Below are positions 4,730-5,504 of a DNA stretch of 5,504 bases, piece by piece. Below the pieces are notes generated by a model that had not been told where the DNA came from, did no database searches, and saw only the letters and a list, made by a program, of their open reading frames with translations. Made by a program: the position numbers and the translations under genes. The stretch's first letter is position 1; every line of letters starts with the position of its first letter. The stretch comes from Hyphomicrobiales bacterium (lineage in GTDB: Bacteria > Pseudomonadota > Alphaproteobacteria > Rhizobiales > Aestuariivirgaceae): positions 1 through 5,504 of the forward strand of contig JANYGE010000209.1 of the NCBI GenBank assembly GCA_025362535.1, given 5' to 3'.

Positions 4730-5504
4730 TCATATTATTGGCCAGCATCACATGGGGTGGAAACGCCTCTCCCGCCACCGCAGTGTTAAAATCAAAACCT
4801 TGAATGGCGGCGATTTCGGCCCCATCAATCATGTTTCCAGCAACCAGAATATTGCCCGTGCCCGCCGTCACCGAGATCACAATGCCACGCTTGGTTTTGC
4901 GGATAATATTGCCCTGCGCTGTCAGATTGCGGGATTTGTCACCCCAGCCCAAGCGAATGCCCACATCGCCAATATCTTCAAGAACATTGTTATTCACCAA
5001 CGTATCAGCCTCAGCCCAAATGCCAATCGCCTCGCCAGCTTCAGCGGTGCTGCCGTGCTGAATATTGCGGATGAGATTTCCAGTGCAACAGGCCAGCCTT
5101 CCGCCCACATCAAGATTGGTAATCGAAATGCCAACCCCCGCACCATCAATACTATTATTGGCGATCACCGCACCCTGAAAGGCAAATTCCACATAAAGTG
5201 AAACCTCACCGGCGCGGGCCACACTGTTGCCAATGATCTGCGCATTGCTGCCCGAATTATAACGGATCGATGAGAAGGCCGTATCTGAAACGCGGTTATT
5301 AGCCGTCATCACATCGCCAGCACGATAGATATTTATACCATTGCCATTCTGCCCATTGCCACCCGCATCAGCACGAATATTGGAAACCCGATTGCCAATC
5401 ACCTGGGTGCCATCTGAGCCCACATCGCTGCGCCATACTAAAATTCCATTATTGCCAATGTCAGAAACAGTGTTTTCTGAAATGATAAGCCCCGTAGAGT
5501 CGAG
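4719..5504 (-). CDS. Right-handed parallel beta-helix repeat protein, C-terminal part (resembles TIGR03808 Tat-translocated repetitive protein)
   Basis: An uninterrupted minus-strand frame from the right edge to TAG at 4719-4721 gives the last 261 residues; the N-terminus lies outside the window. A GTG at 5423 is an internal valine codon, not a start, since the frame is open upstream with the same repeat pattern (IISENTVSDIGNNGILVWRSD). The protein is built of roughly 20-25-residue beta-helix turns, each marked by an Asn-Asn/Gly-Asn step: IGNRVSNI, TANNRVSDT, IIGNSVARA, IANNSIDGA, CTGNLIRNI, VNNNVLEDI, AQGNIIRKT, VAGNMIDGA and LANNMISR. The wording of segments such as NGINIYRAGDV, EFAFQGAVIANNSIDGAG, ITNLDVGGRLA and GIRLGWGDKSRNLTAQGN matches my memory of the Rhizobiales TIGR03808 family, which carries a Tat signal and is therefore expected to be exported folded to the periplasm. 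The signal is not visible here. Function is unknown; polysaccharide binding or lysis is a general possibility for this fold. No catalytic residues stand out. Confidence 0.82.
   Translation of the reverse strand, partial: LDSTGLIISENTVSDIGNNGILVWRSDVGSDGTQVIGNRVSNIRADAGGNGQNGNGINIYRAGDVMTANNRVSDTAFSSIRYNSGSNAQIIGNSVARAGEVSLYVEFAFQGAVIANNSIDGAGVGISITNLDVGGRLACCTGNLIRNIQHGSTAEAGEAIGIWAEADTLVNNNVLEDIGDVGIRLGWGDKSRNLTAQGNIIRKTKRGIVISVTAGTGNILVAGNMIDGAEIAAIQGFDFNTAVAGEAFPPHVMLANNMISR

Noticed and set aside
4752..5201. 149-aa plus-strand ORF opposite the beta-helix gene
   Set aside because: It is the antisense shadow of a repeat-coding gene; periodic codons keep the opposite frame open and the peptide resembles no known family.
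5421..5423. GTG at 5423 as the start of the beta-helix gene
   Set aside because: The frame stays open to the window edge and the upstream residues continue the same Asn-ladder repeat, so the gene begins outside the window.

Overview
The window looks like the end of a contig from an alphaproteobacterium, most likely Hyphomicrobiales (Rhizobiales). Three protein families point there: a 2-oxoacid dehydrogenase E1-beta/E2 pair of the pyruvate/acetoin type, a Rhizobium-type zinc L-asparaginase, and a beta-helix protein resembling the Tat-translocated repeat family that I know from Rhizobiales (TIGR03808). The main body has moderate G+C and mixed third-codon positions. The first ~260 bases do not: they are strongly G+C-rich and carry a piece of an unrelated gene.

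Layout: (1) 1-~260, a fragment of an unidentified protein on + with a different codon style, fused out of frame to (2) the C-terminal half of an E1-beta subunit (to 754). The fusion is best read as an assembly or amplification chimera at a contig end, though a real rearrangement cannot be excluded. (3) E2 dihydrolipoamide acyltransferase (758-1945) follows after 3 nt. (4) A class II aldolase/adducin-family protein (1945-2928) overlaps the E2 stop by one base. Genes 2-4 form a tight + strand operon whose upstream part, presumably E1-alpha, is missing. (5) A type 1 glutamine amidotransferase on - (2925-3650) converges on the aldolase, sharing a TTAA. (6) A ~110-bp divergent intergenic region (3651-3760) is the only real regulatory space and contains an imperfect direct repeat. 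(7) A class 3 (R. etli-type) L-asparaginase on + (3761-4729). (8) A parallel beta-helix repeat protein on - (4719-5504) runs off the right edge and overlaps the end of the asparaginase by 11 nt.

Functionally there are two themes. The operon probably makes acyl-CoA from a 2-oxoacid (E1/E2) and adds an aldolase-fold enzyme of unknown substrate. The divergent amidotransferase/asparaginase pair suggests amide-nitrogen metabolism. The beta-helix protein is probably exported and is of unknown function. No RNA genes, CRISPR arrays, insertion sequences or convincing terminators were seen. Apart from the 3651-3760 gap, almost every base is coding.
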